64,000 nt of DNA from Aporrectodea caliginosa. Lineage: Eukaryota; Annelida; Clitellata; Crassiclitellata; Lumbricidae. The notes under the pieces are model-generated. The model made no database searches and was not told the origin of the DNA. It saw only the letters and a list, made by a program, of their open reading frames with translations. Positions 22,062-33,659 of the stretch are shown here, in pieces (the first letter of the stretch is position 1; every line of letters starts with the position of its first letter). The stretch spans positions 124,001-188,000 of the forward strand of contig JACEVL010000424.1 of assembly GCA_020284085.1 (NCBI GenBank), read 5' to 3'. The position numbers were made by a program, and so were the translations under genes.

Positions 22062-22647
22062 CAATAGAAAGCAGAGCTCGTTTGCTGACTATAGCTTCGG
22101 AACAGATGGTTACCGTTGGAAAGCGCAGAGATCGGTTGTAATCCACTCGATAGACGACGATGGCTGGATATGTTAGATAGTAAGATATTCGACCGTAAAT
22201 TTGGAAAACCATGAAACCTACTCCGAAGAGTAGAAGCATTGTCCATATAACTTTACGGATAATGGAACCAATTTTGTGGTTTGATGGTTTAAACAAGTAA
22301 GTTAGACCCACAATGGATACTTCTTCTGCAAAGATTTCCATCCGACGTCTCATTGCCATTCTCAGGATCTTGAAGAAACTCAATCTTTCCTTATCCGTGG
22401 TGGCTATATTCATCTCCTCCTTTATCACTTGCATGTCGACATCTGGATTTTCTTCAACTTGATCGGTCTGGCATCCCTCAGTGACCGACTCACTTTCGCA
22501 AAATCCTGTGCTTTGTCTGGACTTTACCTGACGTTTTTCCGCCACTGACCCTTTTTGATTTCGATTTGAGCTGTTATTATCTCCACCGATCTGATTTGAC
22601 GACGTTTCTCCTTCCTGCACGTACTCGAGAGTGAATGGATGGCTCAT
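22062..22647 (-). CDS. First coding exon of a DEG/ENaC (ASIC-like) channel
   Basis: The ATG at 22647 opens a 195-residue exon ending at donor ATTG|gtaact. It has a long polar cytoplasmic start (Asn/Ser/Gln-rich to about residue 90), a basic amphipathic stretch, then the first transmembrane helix (IRKVIWTMLLLFGVGFMVFQ) and the post-TM1 signature SLRFPTVTICSE, which is the FPxVTIC motif of DEG/ENaC sodium channels. The family's His-Gly gating motif before TM1 is replaced: the equivalent position reads SIVGLTYLF, so His is Val. No other exon was found to its left on the minus strand, so this is either the start of a gene with a very long intron or an orphan fragment. The frame is open upstream of the chosen ATG without another ATG. 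Confidence 0.75.
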
Positions 22648-22950
22648 CCTTATAACTGAGTCTACGGATTCAACAAAGAAAGGTTTACTTTCACCAATGT
22701 GATAAAGAGCGAAAAGTCTCAGTCTTAATGTAAGAATATGCGTTGCGAAGGCAATCTCAAGACGTACGTCTCCATGCAAAAAATGGCTTATTTTTTGGGG
22801 TTCAACTGCTTCTGAAGTTCGTGTTAAGGCAGAGAGAGTCCAACTGTCAAACAGTCATTAAAATCTGAATGTGCAGCGACATCTGAATTCTAAAGGACTT
22901 ATTCAAAGCAAGTAGCCTATTACATATTACATAATATGTAATAAAATAAT

Positions 22951-23277
22951 TATACCACAATTAGTTAAGTGACCTAGTTAAGTGTAGTTAAGTGTTGTTA
23001 GTTAAGCCAGTTATTCTCATTTTTTCTGACAATCCTATTTGTGTAGACTATAGTCATCTGTCATCCCTCTGCTAACATGGTACACGGGTATCCCTAACTT
23101 AGCGGGACTTAAGTCCCTTCTGGGTGCCCGATTGTTTCCATCAATTAAGTTAATAAGATAATCTTGTGATCTGTCTGTTTTAATTTCTAAACATATGATC
23201 GTTGATTTATGATTACTCTGGATCACTACTTGTAAACTATTCTATGGAAACAATAAAAGGATTGATTGATTGATAAA
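22951..23277 (+). mobile_element. SINE or LINE 3' fragment, copy B, with (GATT)n tail
   Basis: It is the same sequence as 8012-8325 in opposite orientation. On this strand the element ends with ctatggaaacaataaaagga followed by (GATT)n, identifying its 3' end. No RNA polymerase III head is obvious, so it may be a LINE 3' untranslated region. Confidence 0.65.
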
Positions 23278-23609
23278 AAATAGTAGGCCTAACTCTATCA
23301 ATTAAGCTTCATTCCAAGATTTTGTATTTCTATGGTTTGTTTTACTGCAATTTGCCCATTGAAACTCATTTTGAGTTCATGATTTCTTTCGGATGCTGCA
23401 ATAATTAGTATTTCTGTATTTTTAGAATACAGATGCAATATTAAACTAAAACCTGTCAAATAGATTATAATTATATCGAAATCTGTTACTTGGTAATAAA
23501 GGTACAGCAGCTGCTGTCGTCGGTTTTCTTCTGGCAGGTCACGATGTCACTCCATGTGTGTACAACTGTACATGTAACTATTGTTCAATTAACTACAAAG
23601 CGTTCACTG

Positions 23610-24358
23610 TAGAGGTCTGCGGGTAGAGCATTTTTGCTACCCGACCCGTACCCGTAAAACAGGACCGTTACCCGTACCCGTACCCGACCCGTACTCAAAA
23701 CTACTACCCAACCCGACCCGTACCCGCGGGTATACCCGTACCCGTACCGTACCCGCCACTTAATTAATAGGCTTTCCCACGATGAGTTTTATGCAGCCAA
23801 CCATGCATAACACGGCAGTTTTCCACAAAATACCGCTAATTGAATCATTTGAGTATTTCTCAGAGGTAAATGAATGAAAGACCTGGTGCTTCAACTATGT
23901 CTAGCCTCAACTACCATAACTGCATCAACCTCTTTTAAAGAAAACACGGCTGCTGAACTGCCAGGTTCGGCATCAGCGACCTCTGACCCCGGTTGTCTGG
24001 ACTGAAACTCCGATTAGATATATATATGTAAAAACAGTATACGATCGGAAACAAGTCATTTTGTAGCTGTAAATTGAACATCTGTAAATAAATGTCAAGC
24101 TCACTAAGGCGCAGGGACATAGGTTAACAGAAGGATATGGTACTCAGACAGGATACCGCCAGTTTAATAAGTGCAAGACTCACTATTACATGTTACCCCA
24201 AAATTTCACTTCGGTACGGGTAAAAACGGGTATACCCGTACCCGTAATGCTCTTACCCGTACCCGACCCGTAAAATGTCTACCCGACCCGTACCCGACCC
24301 GCGGGTACGGGTCGGGTACGGGTAAACCCGCGGGTACGGGTATACCCGCAGACCCCTA
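23610..24358. mobile_element. hAT-like (ACCCG)-rich element, copy 2 (749 bp, complete)
   Basis: Terminal inverted repeats TAGAGGTCTGCGGGTA and (reverse complement of the right end) TAGGGGTCTGCGGGTA are flanked by GTTCACTG at 23602-23609 and 24359-24366, a perfect 8-bp target duplication. Each end is followed by an array of acccgtacccgacccg units that can form extended hairpins. The central 450 bp has no coding sequence. Non-autonomous. Confidence 0.85.
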
Positions 24359-24699
24359 GTTCACTGCCTTCAATTCAAGGTTACCGTTAATCTATATATC
24401 TTCAGGCTTTATTTTATTACACCCAATGTCGAAGCACCTATTATTTCGGCTGAACTAACTGCCTTCAACTGTCCTACTTATAACATCTTATCGGAATTAG
24501 TGTGGCATAATTATTTAGACATTAACAAACGAACGTAACCCTTGTTTCCGAGTTCAGTTCCTTCTTTAGAAGAATTTAGTTTATATATTACACAAAATGT
24601 CGAAGCCCTACAGTTTCTACAAACTACATTCCACAGTTATCACAATATTTTCCAATCGAAGGCGTAGATTCAAATTAGTAACATGTATATTATATCCGA

Positions 24700-25015
24700 C
24701 ACTAGCCTATGCATTCAAGTCAAGTCTACGCATGCCTGTCCTATGTTGCTCCTCCCGTCCTCAACGGTCCGTATAGATCGTCTAGATCTCTTTGTGTCCT
24801 TACCCAACGACGGACCTTTGCAGTCGTCGGCCCGTCTCTAGAAAACGACCTTCCCCCTCACTCTATTGTAAGATTTTGGTCGAGGATCATCTTCATAACT
24901 TCGCTGCTTGAAGACATTCTAATTTGCCCGGGTCTGTCACGCTGAGAGCGCCTCTGAATGGCTCGTACTGGAAGAGGCGCTTTGTAAATTTTCATAATAT
25001 ACGATACGCTATTCG
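24700..25015 (+). pseudogene. LINE 3' end, degenerate
   Basis: Plus-strand translation gives RRTFAVVGPSLENDLP, the degenerate form of the SFAxxGPSLWNxLP block. It is followed by GAGAGCGCCTCTGAATGGC, GGCGCTTTGTAAAT and a short tacgatacg tail, which matches the tail class of the element at 16827. Confidence 0.65.
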
Positions 25016-26274
25016 TTTTATCATAAACGCAGGCAAGGAAACCATGCGGTGCATGTCAATGTTATACGAATGAAGGCCTATATGCTGCACTCGCATTCAA
25101 ATGTCCTCACCTCACCCATGGCAGAGCTGTGGTTTAACAATTTGACATGTATCGCTTTGGGAGGTTTTCTTCAAGTCAGTCAAGCTTCAAAAGGTAATGG
25201 TTGACTTCAGTATCGAAAACCGTATTTGTACCTTATTCTATCTTCCGTTCCAACTTTGTCGTGCTTTACTATCGCATGAAATAGACAGCATCCTTTGCAA
25301 ATGAGTCGTTGAATAGACATTCCTCTTATCTTTACATTAAGCGTAGAAGAATCAAATTGTCTTCGTCGATCTATATTACAATATATAGAATGCACTGAGA
25401 ATCACAATGACGCTCATTTCCTGACTTTATCAATAAGAACCTTATAAATGATTTAAGGGCAGGACAACTGACGACCAAATGAAACGTTAGCTATATTGGT
25501 ATAAAGACGACCGACCTTATTACTCATAAGTTCATTCTGGTGGCACCTCATCCAGTCGAGGCATTCTGTTCCATTGTGAAGGTTTGGTGTCTTCATTTCA
25601 GAAGCGACGTTGAAAATGATCCCTCATCGGGTGCTATGTAATTTAAATTGTCATATGATACTTAGCGTATAGAGTCATGTTACTGATGATGTTAGACATG
25701 GCTAGAAGCCTTCAAGTGATGAGGTTTGGTTTGATATTAGCAATCTCTAGCTACAGATAGCCTGGCCTCCATTTATAAAGCTACTTTCTTGCAATGGAGT
25801 ATTAAACATCGCAGAATAATAAGGCAACTATTACAATCAATTTGATGTAGTTTACTGCATCGTTTTATCAAATGAAGATTTGCGGTTTGCATGGTCAATG
25901 CAATACAGCTTACCGTTGTGTCACTCAGTAATTGGGAATGTTTCGTCCGTTTTGCATTGTCCAATTTGTCTTCATGTTGGAATTATATCATTTAATTATT
26001 ATGGGGCTATAGAAACTCGTACATAAAATTATGCATTTACATTTGTCTCTACCTTTCTTTGCATTGCACACACCCGTTCGCAGTCTTAGTTATGTGTAAT
26101 CGCTAGGTGGCGACGCTGGTGTCACGTGTTTATCTTACATTCGCCAGGCGACACCACTGAAGGACTTTCTCTGTGAGTAGACTCACAGCCGCCTAAATAG
26201 AAAACACCAGCTACTAGGTTGGATCTCTATGATTATATGACGCGTGAAACGGCGGGCGGCTCTTGCATGTTGTA
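25016..26274. other. No feature recognised
   Basis: Mixed-composition DNA. Short ORFs on either strand show no family signature. A small imperfect palindrome (ggtggcgacgctggtgtcac / cgccaggcgacaccact) lies near 26105-26155 and could be an old transposon end. Confidence 0.3.
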
Positions 26275-26282
26275 CAAAACTT

Positions 26283-26782
26283 GGTAAAGTCGCAGTTTAC
26301 GTTGCTAAATTATTTGATATTATCACTTTAAAATGGAAGCTGGATTGATTAAATATATTGTTTCTCTAAATGGAAGTGGGATTGATGAAAACATTCCTGT
26401 GTTCAAAATTGAAGTTGGATTGATCGAAATAATTTTTCCCGTAAATAGAAGCTGGATGGATGAAATTAAGTTTTCGATTCAATAGAAGCGGGATTGATGA
26501 AAATAATTGTTTCCGTAATTAGAAGCGGGATCCATGAGAATATATCTTTGCTTAAATAAAAGTTGCATTGATGAAAAATATTTTTTCGTCAAATAGAAGT
26601 TGGATTGATAAAAGTAATTTTTTCAAATTAAATGGAAGTTGGATTGATGAAAAAAATCTTTATGAAATGGAAGCTGGATTGATGATAGTTAAGATGCACA
26701 AAGGTAGACTTCTTACTTACCAACGTCAAGAACGGCATTGAAGACATTAGAATAATTTAGCAACGTAAAATGCGACTTTACC
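26283..26782. mobile_element. 500-bp MITE carrying the 36-bp array, perfect 8-bp duplication
   Basis: Termini GGTAAAGTCGCAGTTTACG and its near-mirror (GGTAAAGTCGCATTTTACG on the other strand), with similarity continuing to about 32 bp, are flanked by CAAAACTT at 26275-26282 and 26783-26790. The interior is about nine plus-orientation copies of the ggattgatgaaaataatt repeat followed by the tail block gatgatagttaagatgcac / acttaccaacgtcaag. Its 8-bp duplication suggests hAT- or P-type mobilisation. No coding sequence. Confidence 0.8.
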
Positions 26783-26812
26783 CAAAACTTCTACTAGACT
26801 TCCAAAAGAAAA

Positions 26813-26945
26813 TGCGGGTGAACCCGTAGTTTAGGTTGGTAAATAATTTAACATAAGTTTAGGTTGATCAATTATTTTAATCTTTGGTCATTTAAAACGG
26901 AAGTTCAAGTTGGATTGATGAAACTAAATCTTTGCTTAAAATTTT
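26813..26945 (+). repeat. Truncated second array element
   Basis: It begins gggtgaacccgtagtttagg, the mirror of the terminus near 7088-7110, then holds one 36-bp repeat copy (gttggattgatgaaactaaa) and stops. Probably a 3'-truncated relative of the neighbouring MITE. Confidence 0.4.
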
Positions 26946-27749
26946 AAAAGAAGTCGTCTCCTTCTTGCTTATTATAATTCTTAATTATAATAATAAAATG
27001 TATTCGAACATTTGTAACATAATATAATTATACATTTTTAATAGCATTTGGCAGCAAACGCAGATATAATTCAATCTATTTCTACCCGATGCGTTGGTAC
27101 TTTAATTACGGCTTTATGCATCGTTTGTCATAATAAACAGTATGCACGCTGGTTTCGAGCTGCAGTGCATTAAAGAGACAGACACAAAATCAATATTCCT
27201 GATCTTCTGAAAAGGTCATTCATTCTCTGAATGATCTATAGTAAGCTACATAATGGTATCTTTCTTTGCTGAGGTCACACTAATGCACTGATACGGTGAT
27301 GTCAACCCTTCAGCTACAATAATTGTTTCACTGAGGCTGAGATCAAGCGATCCATCGAGTGAGAGGATCGAACGATGCAACATAAAAGAAGAACACGTAA
27401 GCAAGAACTCCATGCATTATAGCTGACTCAGAAAGGTCGTACTTGCAGTCAAAAGGTCTGTCTCAGCCACCAACCAAAAGCAGAATCGATTGACTGATGC
27501 TGTAGCGTATACGTTGGCTAGGTAGTAGGCATCATTGAAAGATGTAGAGTCTTGTAGACATCTTGATAAACTCTCCTCTTTTCTGCGTCTCGTCATTTCT
27601 TTTGTAGCATGCTTCCATTGGGAACATTTCTATAGCGCCTATTGAATACATTTCTTTGCAGCACAACCAGAGAATCCTCGGCGAACGAAAACATTTTGTG
27701 AACGTCGATAATAGTTTCACGGAATGCAATTGTACGACGACGCAGATCT

Positions 27750-28060
27750 AGGTAAGTAAGTAAGTAAGTAAGTAGGTAAGTAAGTGGCCTTTATTTGCAT
27801 CTGACAAGCGCACATGCATTACATTGCATACAACGATTACATACATTTTAAAATGAACTATAACAGTAGCAGATGCTAAAGTCACACATGCTCAGCTGAG
27901 TATTACTAAACATTTATCGGTTAACAAAACTGCATATAGATTTGGCAAAAGGCAGCATGAAAGGATGTCCTTTCTTCTGAAGTAAGTACTTGTCCTCACG
28001 AAGAGGTGGCATGAGCTGATGAATGCAGCGACCAAAGAAATCTGATTTCCGGAAGAGCTT
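27750..28060 (-). pseudogene. LINE 3' end with (CTTA)n tail
   Basis: The minus-strand frame contains LMPPLREDKYLLQKKGHPFM and ends FVNR. This resembles the final block of some LINE polyproteins (LPP.R...LR..gH.f.LP......fvNRcLf). A (CTTA)n tail at 27754-27785 marks the 3' end. A GACA microsatellite follows at 28080-28140. Confidence 0.45.
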
Positions 28061-28565
28061 CCAGTCCAAACTGAGAGAGAGACGGACAGACAGACAGACA
28101 GACAGACTTAGACTCACAGACAGACAGAGAGACAGACATTGTGGACTGAGACTGCGATCATTCAGACAGATGGAAACAGAGAATGTTCTGTCCAAACATT
28201 CTGGAAGGTTCCGTTTCGTCGCCCTCTCCCACGCCGTTCCATGATCGACAGCTGCTGCCTGTAGTCTTCAGACCTTGCTCCCAGCCGCAACCAGTAGTCA
28301 TTAGCGTATTGCATCCTTCGAGACACACCAACACACAAACACACATACTGACACACCTCCAAGCAATTGTTACTTGCTTCAACGTTATCTTCAGTGTTCT
28401 GCAATGACTATTTGACGTATACAAAGATGTAACTTCACTGATAAAACGCTTTCGAAAACCCTGTCGAACACCCAGAACTTTTTGCCAAAGTCTCTTATGT
28501 TGTCGACCAACCAACGTCTCTCAAGTCTGGGCATCAACTGATCCGCCCCTTCTTCTGTCTTCTAC

Positions 28566-29095
28566 ATGATACTTAAAACCAATTTCAAAACAGTTTACCT
28601 ATTACCATCCTTCACTATCGACTTAAACACCTACATGTCTTTCAATCTTAGATTGCCTCTGTTGAATACTAACTTCCTTCACCATCGAGCGGTCATCCGT
28701 CTCATCGGTGGGTTCGCCAGAACCGATCGCACTTCTCGATATATGTTGCGGGTATTGCACTGGCTTCCATTCCCGCAACACATCTCGTTGAGGTTCGCTT
28801 CCTTGGTTACTAGGTTCCGAGAACTCCTCTTGCAGCGGTCGTCGTGCACTGCATGTACTCATCTGTTCATGGCGACATGACGGTCCCATTTGCCCGCTCT
28901 GCTACACTGCACCTGGGCTCCTTTACTGTTGTGGTGTCGGAAACAAGGCTTCCTTTGCCTACTTGAGCCTACTTGCCACCTCCCGAACGATGCAGTTCCA
29001 TGTGCTCCTTTAGACTACGTGTTTCCGTTTGGCCTGGGTCTGGTGCTCCTCTGTGCAGGGATTAGGAAGGGGCGCTATATAAATTGTTATTGATT
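28566..29095 (+). pseudogene. LINE 3' end
   Basis: The plus frame gives HRAVIRLIGGFARTDRTSRY then LRVLHWLPFPQHISLRFASL, the conserved post-RT block, followed by frame breaks. It ends with AGGAAGGGGCGCTATATAAA and a TTGATTAAT-like tail. It is dead and 5' truncated. Confidence 0.7.
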
Positions 29096-29739
29096 AATAC
29101 TTCATTAAGTGATTGATGAGCGCTATTAACATTTATGAGTGTAACGTGAGTGTGGTTCTCAAGCGACTTCTCCGAATCAAAAAAGACGGATGTTAATGAA
29201 CCAGCGTACAGCAATGAAAATAGAAATCTAAACAAGTCAACAGCTCATAATTACCATAGACTGCTCATTGTTGAAGGCTTGTTTTAACATTTTATATCAA
29301 CTGTCTACACGATCTTCTTCATTGCATTAAGTATTGAACGAAATATGGGCGACATTCGTTCATAAAGGAAACTCAGTCGTCAAACGCCATCTGTCGAATG
29401 TATATGAAAAACTAGATACCACAACGCCAACTCCCAAAAGTAAATAAAAATGTCGGTAATAAATGCGAATATGGTGCTCCATAGTCTAGTGTTTAGCGTG
29501 CTAGACCATCAATAATTGAGAGGTAGGGGGTTAAAATATCCGCCATGGCAGAATTTATATGGTTTGAGATATGAGCCCCTAGCCAACTCAACTATAATGA
29601 GCACACTGTCGGTGTAAAGAAGAGACGGCGAGGGAGATGACTGTGGCATCCGAGGATAAGAAAATGTAGTCACTAACAATATTATTCATACCGATGACTG
29701 TCTTATGAACTGTTTGTCTTCTCTTCGCTAATTTTGCGT

Positions 29740-30106
29740 TTTAGCGTATTGAATAATTCGCCCATTGTAGCATCATTATTTTCAACAATTTAACTTCTAT
29801 ACTATGGCCCGAATCCTTTTCGTCAATTCAACTTCTATTTAGACAAGAATTCGTTTCAACAATCCAGCTTATATTTAAGCAGGAATTATTTTTCATCAAT
29901 TAAACTTCTATTTAATTAAGATTTATTTTGTTATCAATCCAGCTTGCATTTAAGCCAGATTCTTTTCATCAATCCCACTTATATTTAAGCAAAAATTATT
30001 TTCATCAATCCAACTTCTATTTAGCAGGAATTCGTTTCGTCAATCTAACTTCCATTCGACCAACGCTGAAACCCATGCAATTACGAATAATATTAGATAC
30101 GCTAAA
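29740..30106. mobile_element. Array-carrying MITE with TAGCGTAT termini
   Basis: TTTAGCGTATTGAATAATTCG near 29741 is mirrored, with changes, by CGAATAATATTAGATACGC near 30083. About six minus-orientation copies of the 36-bp repeat (tcatcaatccaacttctatt) lie between. The termini differ from those of the other array elements. Confidence 0.45.
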
Positions 30107-30394
30107 TACAGGCTTACTTTCTCTTCTTAATGACAAGATAGTTAAACGTCATCGAACGAATGACCGCGGAACACGCAGACAGTAATACGCCATCTTCCGA
30201 ATGCATATTAAAGTCACAGAAATGTATTCGTCAAAATTAATGTCGATTGAAAATAGAAAACGAAGTGAATCGTCACCTGTCGAATGAAAAGGAAATGAAC
30301 AGGTAGTTAAACTCCATCTAGCGAATATGACTGAAACACAAGTTGAACGACATCTTCTGAATCTAAATAACAACAACGTCATCTACATTATAAT

Positions 30395-30820
30395 CACCAT
30401 CATAATCTTGGTTGTGATGATGATGATGATCGTCGTTGTCATTATCATCATCGTCATCTTCTTTTGTGATCGTCGCCATCATCAACTACAAAATCATGAT
30501 TACAGTTATCATGATGAATAGGAGCACTATGATCGTCATGTTCCTCTTCGTCATCATAATGACTACTATTTGATGAACGTAATTCTCAGTCATCATCGTC
30601 ATCATCACGATGCTAATGGTTATCATTATTAAGAATATGATCACCTTGATCGTCATCTGCATCTTTGTGTTTTCAGCGATTATCGTAACAGCAATCAATG
30701 ATCAACACTATGATCAATAACGTCATCTTAATCGTAATCATGATAATCATTGTAATACAGTTTCAACTTCACTATATTCAACCTTATCATCATCATCATT
30801 GTCATTATCATTATCATATG
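30395..30820. repeat. (ATC/GAT)n-rich low-complexity region
   Basis: Degenerate triplet and dinucleotide-derived sequence (atgatgatgatcgtcgttgt, tcatcatcatt). Apparent ORFs rich in Ile/Met/Val/His are composition artefacts. Confidence 0.8.
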
Positions 30821-31026
30821 GGGCGCGGTGGTGTATATGGGTATGCTCGGTGCCTTGCAGCCGGAGGGTTGCGGGTTCGAATCCACCTCAAGCCGCCGCG
30901 TAGGGACCCTGGGCAAGTCCTTCATTCGCAATTGCTCAAGCGCTTCGGCGTGAAACTCCGAATCAGTGTCCGCGCTGTAGTCGGGAGCGCCTCTGAGTAG
31001 AAATCTTGAAGGGCGCTATAACAAGT
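30819..31026 (+). mobile_element. tRNA-headed SINE, copy 1
   Basis: The head GGGGCGCGGTGGTGTATATG and GGGTTCGAATCCACC supply A-box-like and B-box polymerase III promoter elements. The body has CGCCGCGTAGGGACCCTGGG and a 3' part GGAGCGCCTCTGAGTAG ... GGGCGCTATAACAAG. The 3' part matches the ends of LINEs in this window. A CATA microsatellite follows. Confidence 0.8.
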
Positions 31027-31139
31027 GCTCATACATACATATATACATAGGCCTACATACATACATAGGCCTACATACATACATACATACATACATACAT
31101 ACATACATACATACATACATACATACATACATACATACA

Positions 31140-31170
<31 letters not shown>
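31027..31170. repeat. (CATA)n microsatellite
   Basis: Over 130 bp of tandem catacata, with two cataggcctac interruptions at its start. It lies directly at the SINE 3' end and may have grown from its tail. Confidence 0.95.
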
Positions 31171-31369
31171 CATCATTATCATCATTATCATCGTCGTTTT
31201 TGTTGTCGTCCTTGTCATCACTACTATCACAAAGGTCATCAGGATTATTATGACCATCATTATCCTTATCGGCGAAATACTAATGAATGTAATCTGTGTG
31301 TATTTATTTAGCGGTTCCTCCAATTCAAAGAATGCTGGTGTACCAGTTGTATAATAATAATAATTATAA

Positions 31370-32260
<891 letters not shown>

Positions 32261-32779
32261 TGATGATGATACCGCGCCCTTTTGATCTTAGTGCCAGCGT
32301 GTTCAACCATCTCTCCGCCCCAGCTCAGTTGTAAATCTAAACAAGTCAACAGATTGTAATTAATATTGAATGTTGGAGTAGGCTATGTTCTCTGCGCTGT
32401 TCAATGTTCGATTTAGAAGCAACATCATTTTGGCCTCTCTTTAGTGCGAGAGTGCTGAGCGAATTCTGGATTTTTCTCAATAAATCAAACCCTCTTGTCA
32501 TTCATATATAATAGAAATTAAAAGAAGGCAACAAGTTAAACGTCGTCAACAATTTGTAGATAAAACACAGTAGAAGTGAATGAAGAAGAAGAGGAGAAGA
32601 GAAGTCATTTAAGCAAGGCCTGAGGCAGTGTTAGCGACTCCATTTTCTTAACCTCCGCATATGAGGGCGGGTGGCCAATCATCTCCCTCACGGTCTCATC
32701 TTCCCAACGACAGGGCAGAAAATGTTTTTCGAGATTTCTGTTCCACCAGCACCCCCTCCCTAACCAACTCAAACTAAAT

Positions 32780-33240
32780 GAAGAACTCAGACATTTAATT
32801 ATTCGCCATCTATCGAAAGCAATTGATAAACTCAGATCAAAGGCCATCCACAAAAGTAAAGGAAAACTGTGAAGGTTCATCGCCATCTACCGAAAGCAAA
32901 TTAAAAATGCAGTTAGTTATTCGCCACCTATAGGAAAGTAAATGAATTAATGAAACACACATAGTCAATCGCAATTTACCAAGATTAAATTAAAAATTCC
33001 GATAATTAATCGCCATCCACCGAGAGTAAATGAAAGCCGCAGATTAGATATTCGCCATCTAAGGTAAATTAAAAACTCAGATTGTTCATATCATTTACCG
33101 ATGGTAATGAAAAGGGCGGCAACTTATTCGCCGTCAACCGAAAACGAATTAAAAACTCATCAGAGTCTCAGATGAGTTATTCGCCAACTAAAAAAGTAAA
33201 TGAAAACTCAGCCTGTTATTCGCCATCTACCGAATACAAA
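32780..33240. repeat. Degenerate 41-bp satellite monomers
   Basis: Spaced, diverged copies of gttattcgccatctaccgaa / gtaaatgaaaactcag show this is the decayed edge of the main array. Two SINEs interrupt between it and the homogeneous part. Confidence 0.7.
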
Positions 33241-33249
33241 TGTAAAATG

Positions 33250-33482
33250 TATTGTATTGTATTGTATTTGAACACTTGTTATAGCACCCCAACCAGATTG
33301 CCTATTCAGAGGCGCTCCCGACTACTGCGCGGACACTGAATCGGAGTTTCACGCCGAAGTGCATGAGCAATTGCGAGTGAAGGACTTGCCCAGGGTCCCT
33401 ACGCGGCGGCTTTGAGGTGGATTCGAACCCGCAACCCTCCGGCTGCAAGGCACCGAACATACCCCTATACCACCGCGCCCCA
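33250..33482 (-). mobile_element. tRNA-headed SINE, copy 2
   Basis: Minus-strand copy of the SINE at 30819: head ending at 33482, B box GGGTTCGAATCCACC (reverse complement at 33419-33433), body and LINE-like end GGAGCGCCTCTGAATAGG, with a (TACAA)n-like tail at 33250-33270. It splits the 41-bp satellite. Confidence 0.8.
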
Positions 33483-33485
33483 GTT

Positions 33486-33655
33486 GTATTCTGTTGTGTT
33501 GTATTGTATTGTATTGTACTCCACGTTTATATTGCGACCGAGCCACCCGCAGTAAAGATCCGAGAAATTAATCTCTGATAAACCGACCGACCGGGAATCG
33601 AACCCGGGCCGCCGGCGTGACGAGCGGGCTACAAACCACTCGGCCACTCAGGATT
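33486..33655 (-). mobile_element. Second SINE family with tRNA-Ser/Leu-like head
   Basis: Reading the minus strand from 33652: CTGAGTGGCCGAGTGG (A box) and CCCGGGTTCGATTCCCGG (B box) are spaced as in a long-arm tRNA. A non-tRNA body and an (ATACA)n tail (33488-33518) follow. The body and tail show this is a SINE and not a tRNA gene. Confidence 0.65.
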
Positions 33656-33659
33656 TCTC

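Noticed and set aside
22648..22779. Extension of the DEG/ENaC frame upstream of 22647
   Set aside because: No ATG in this part (it would need a TTG start); the first ATG is at 22647, though an upstream exon cannot be excluded.
28023..28514. Overlapping ORFs on both strands near the GACA repeat
   Set aside because: No domain; partly microsatellite-derived.
33419..33655. tRNA genes from A and B box motifs
   Set aside because: Both are heads of SINEs with bodies and simple tails; no clean cloverleaf end at the expected position.
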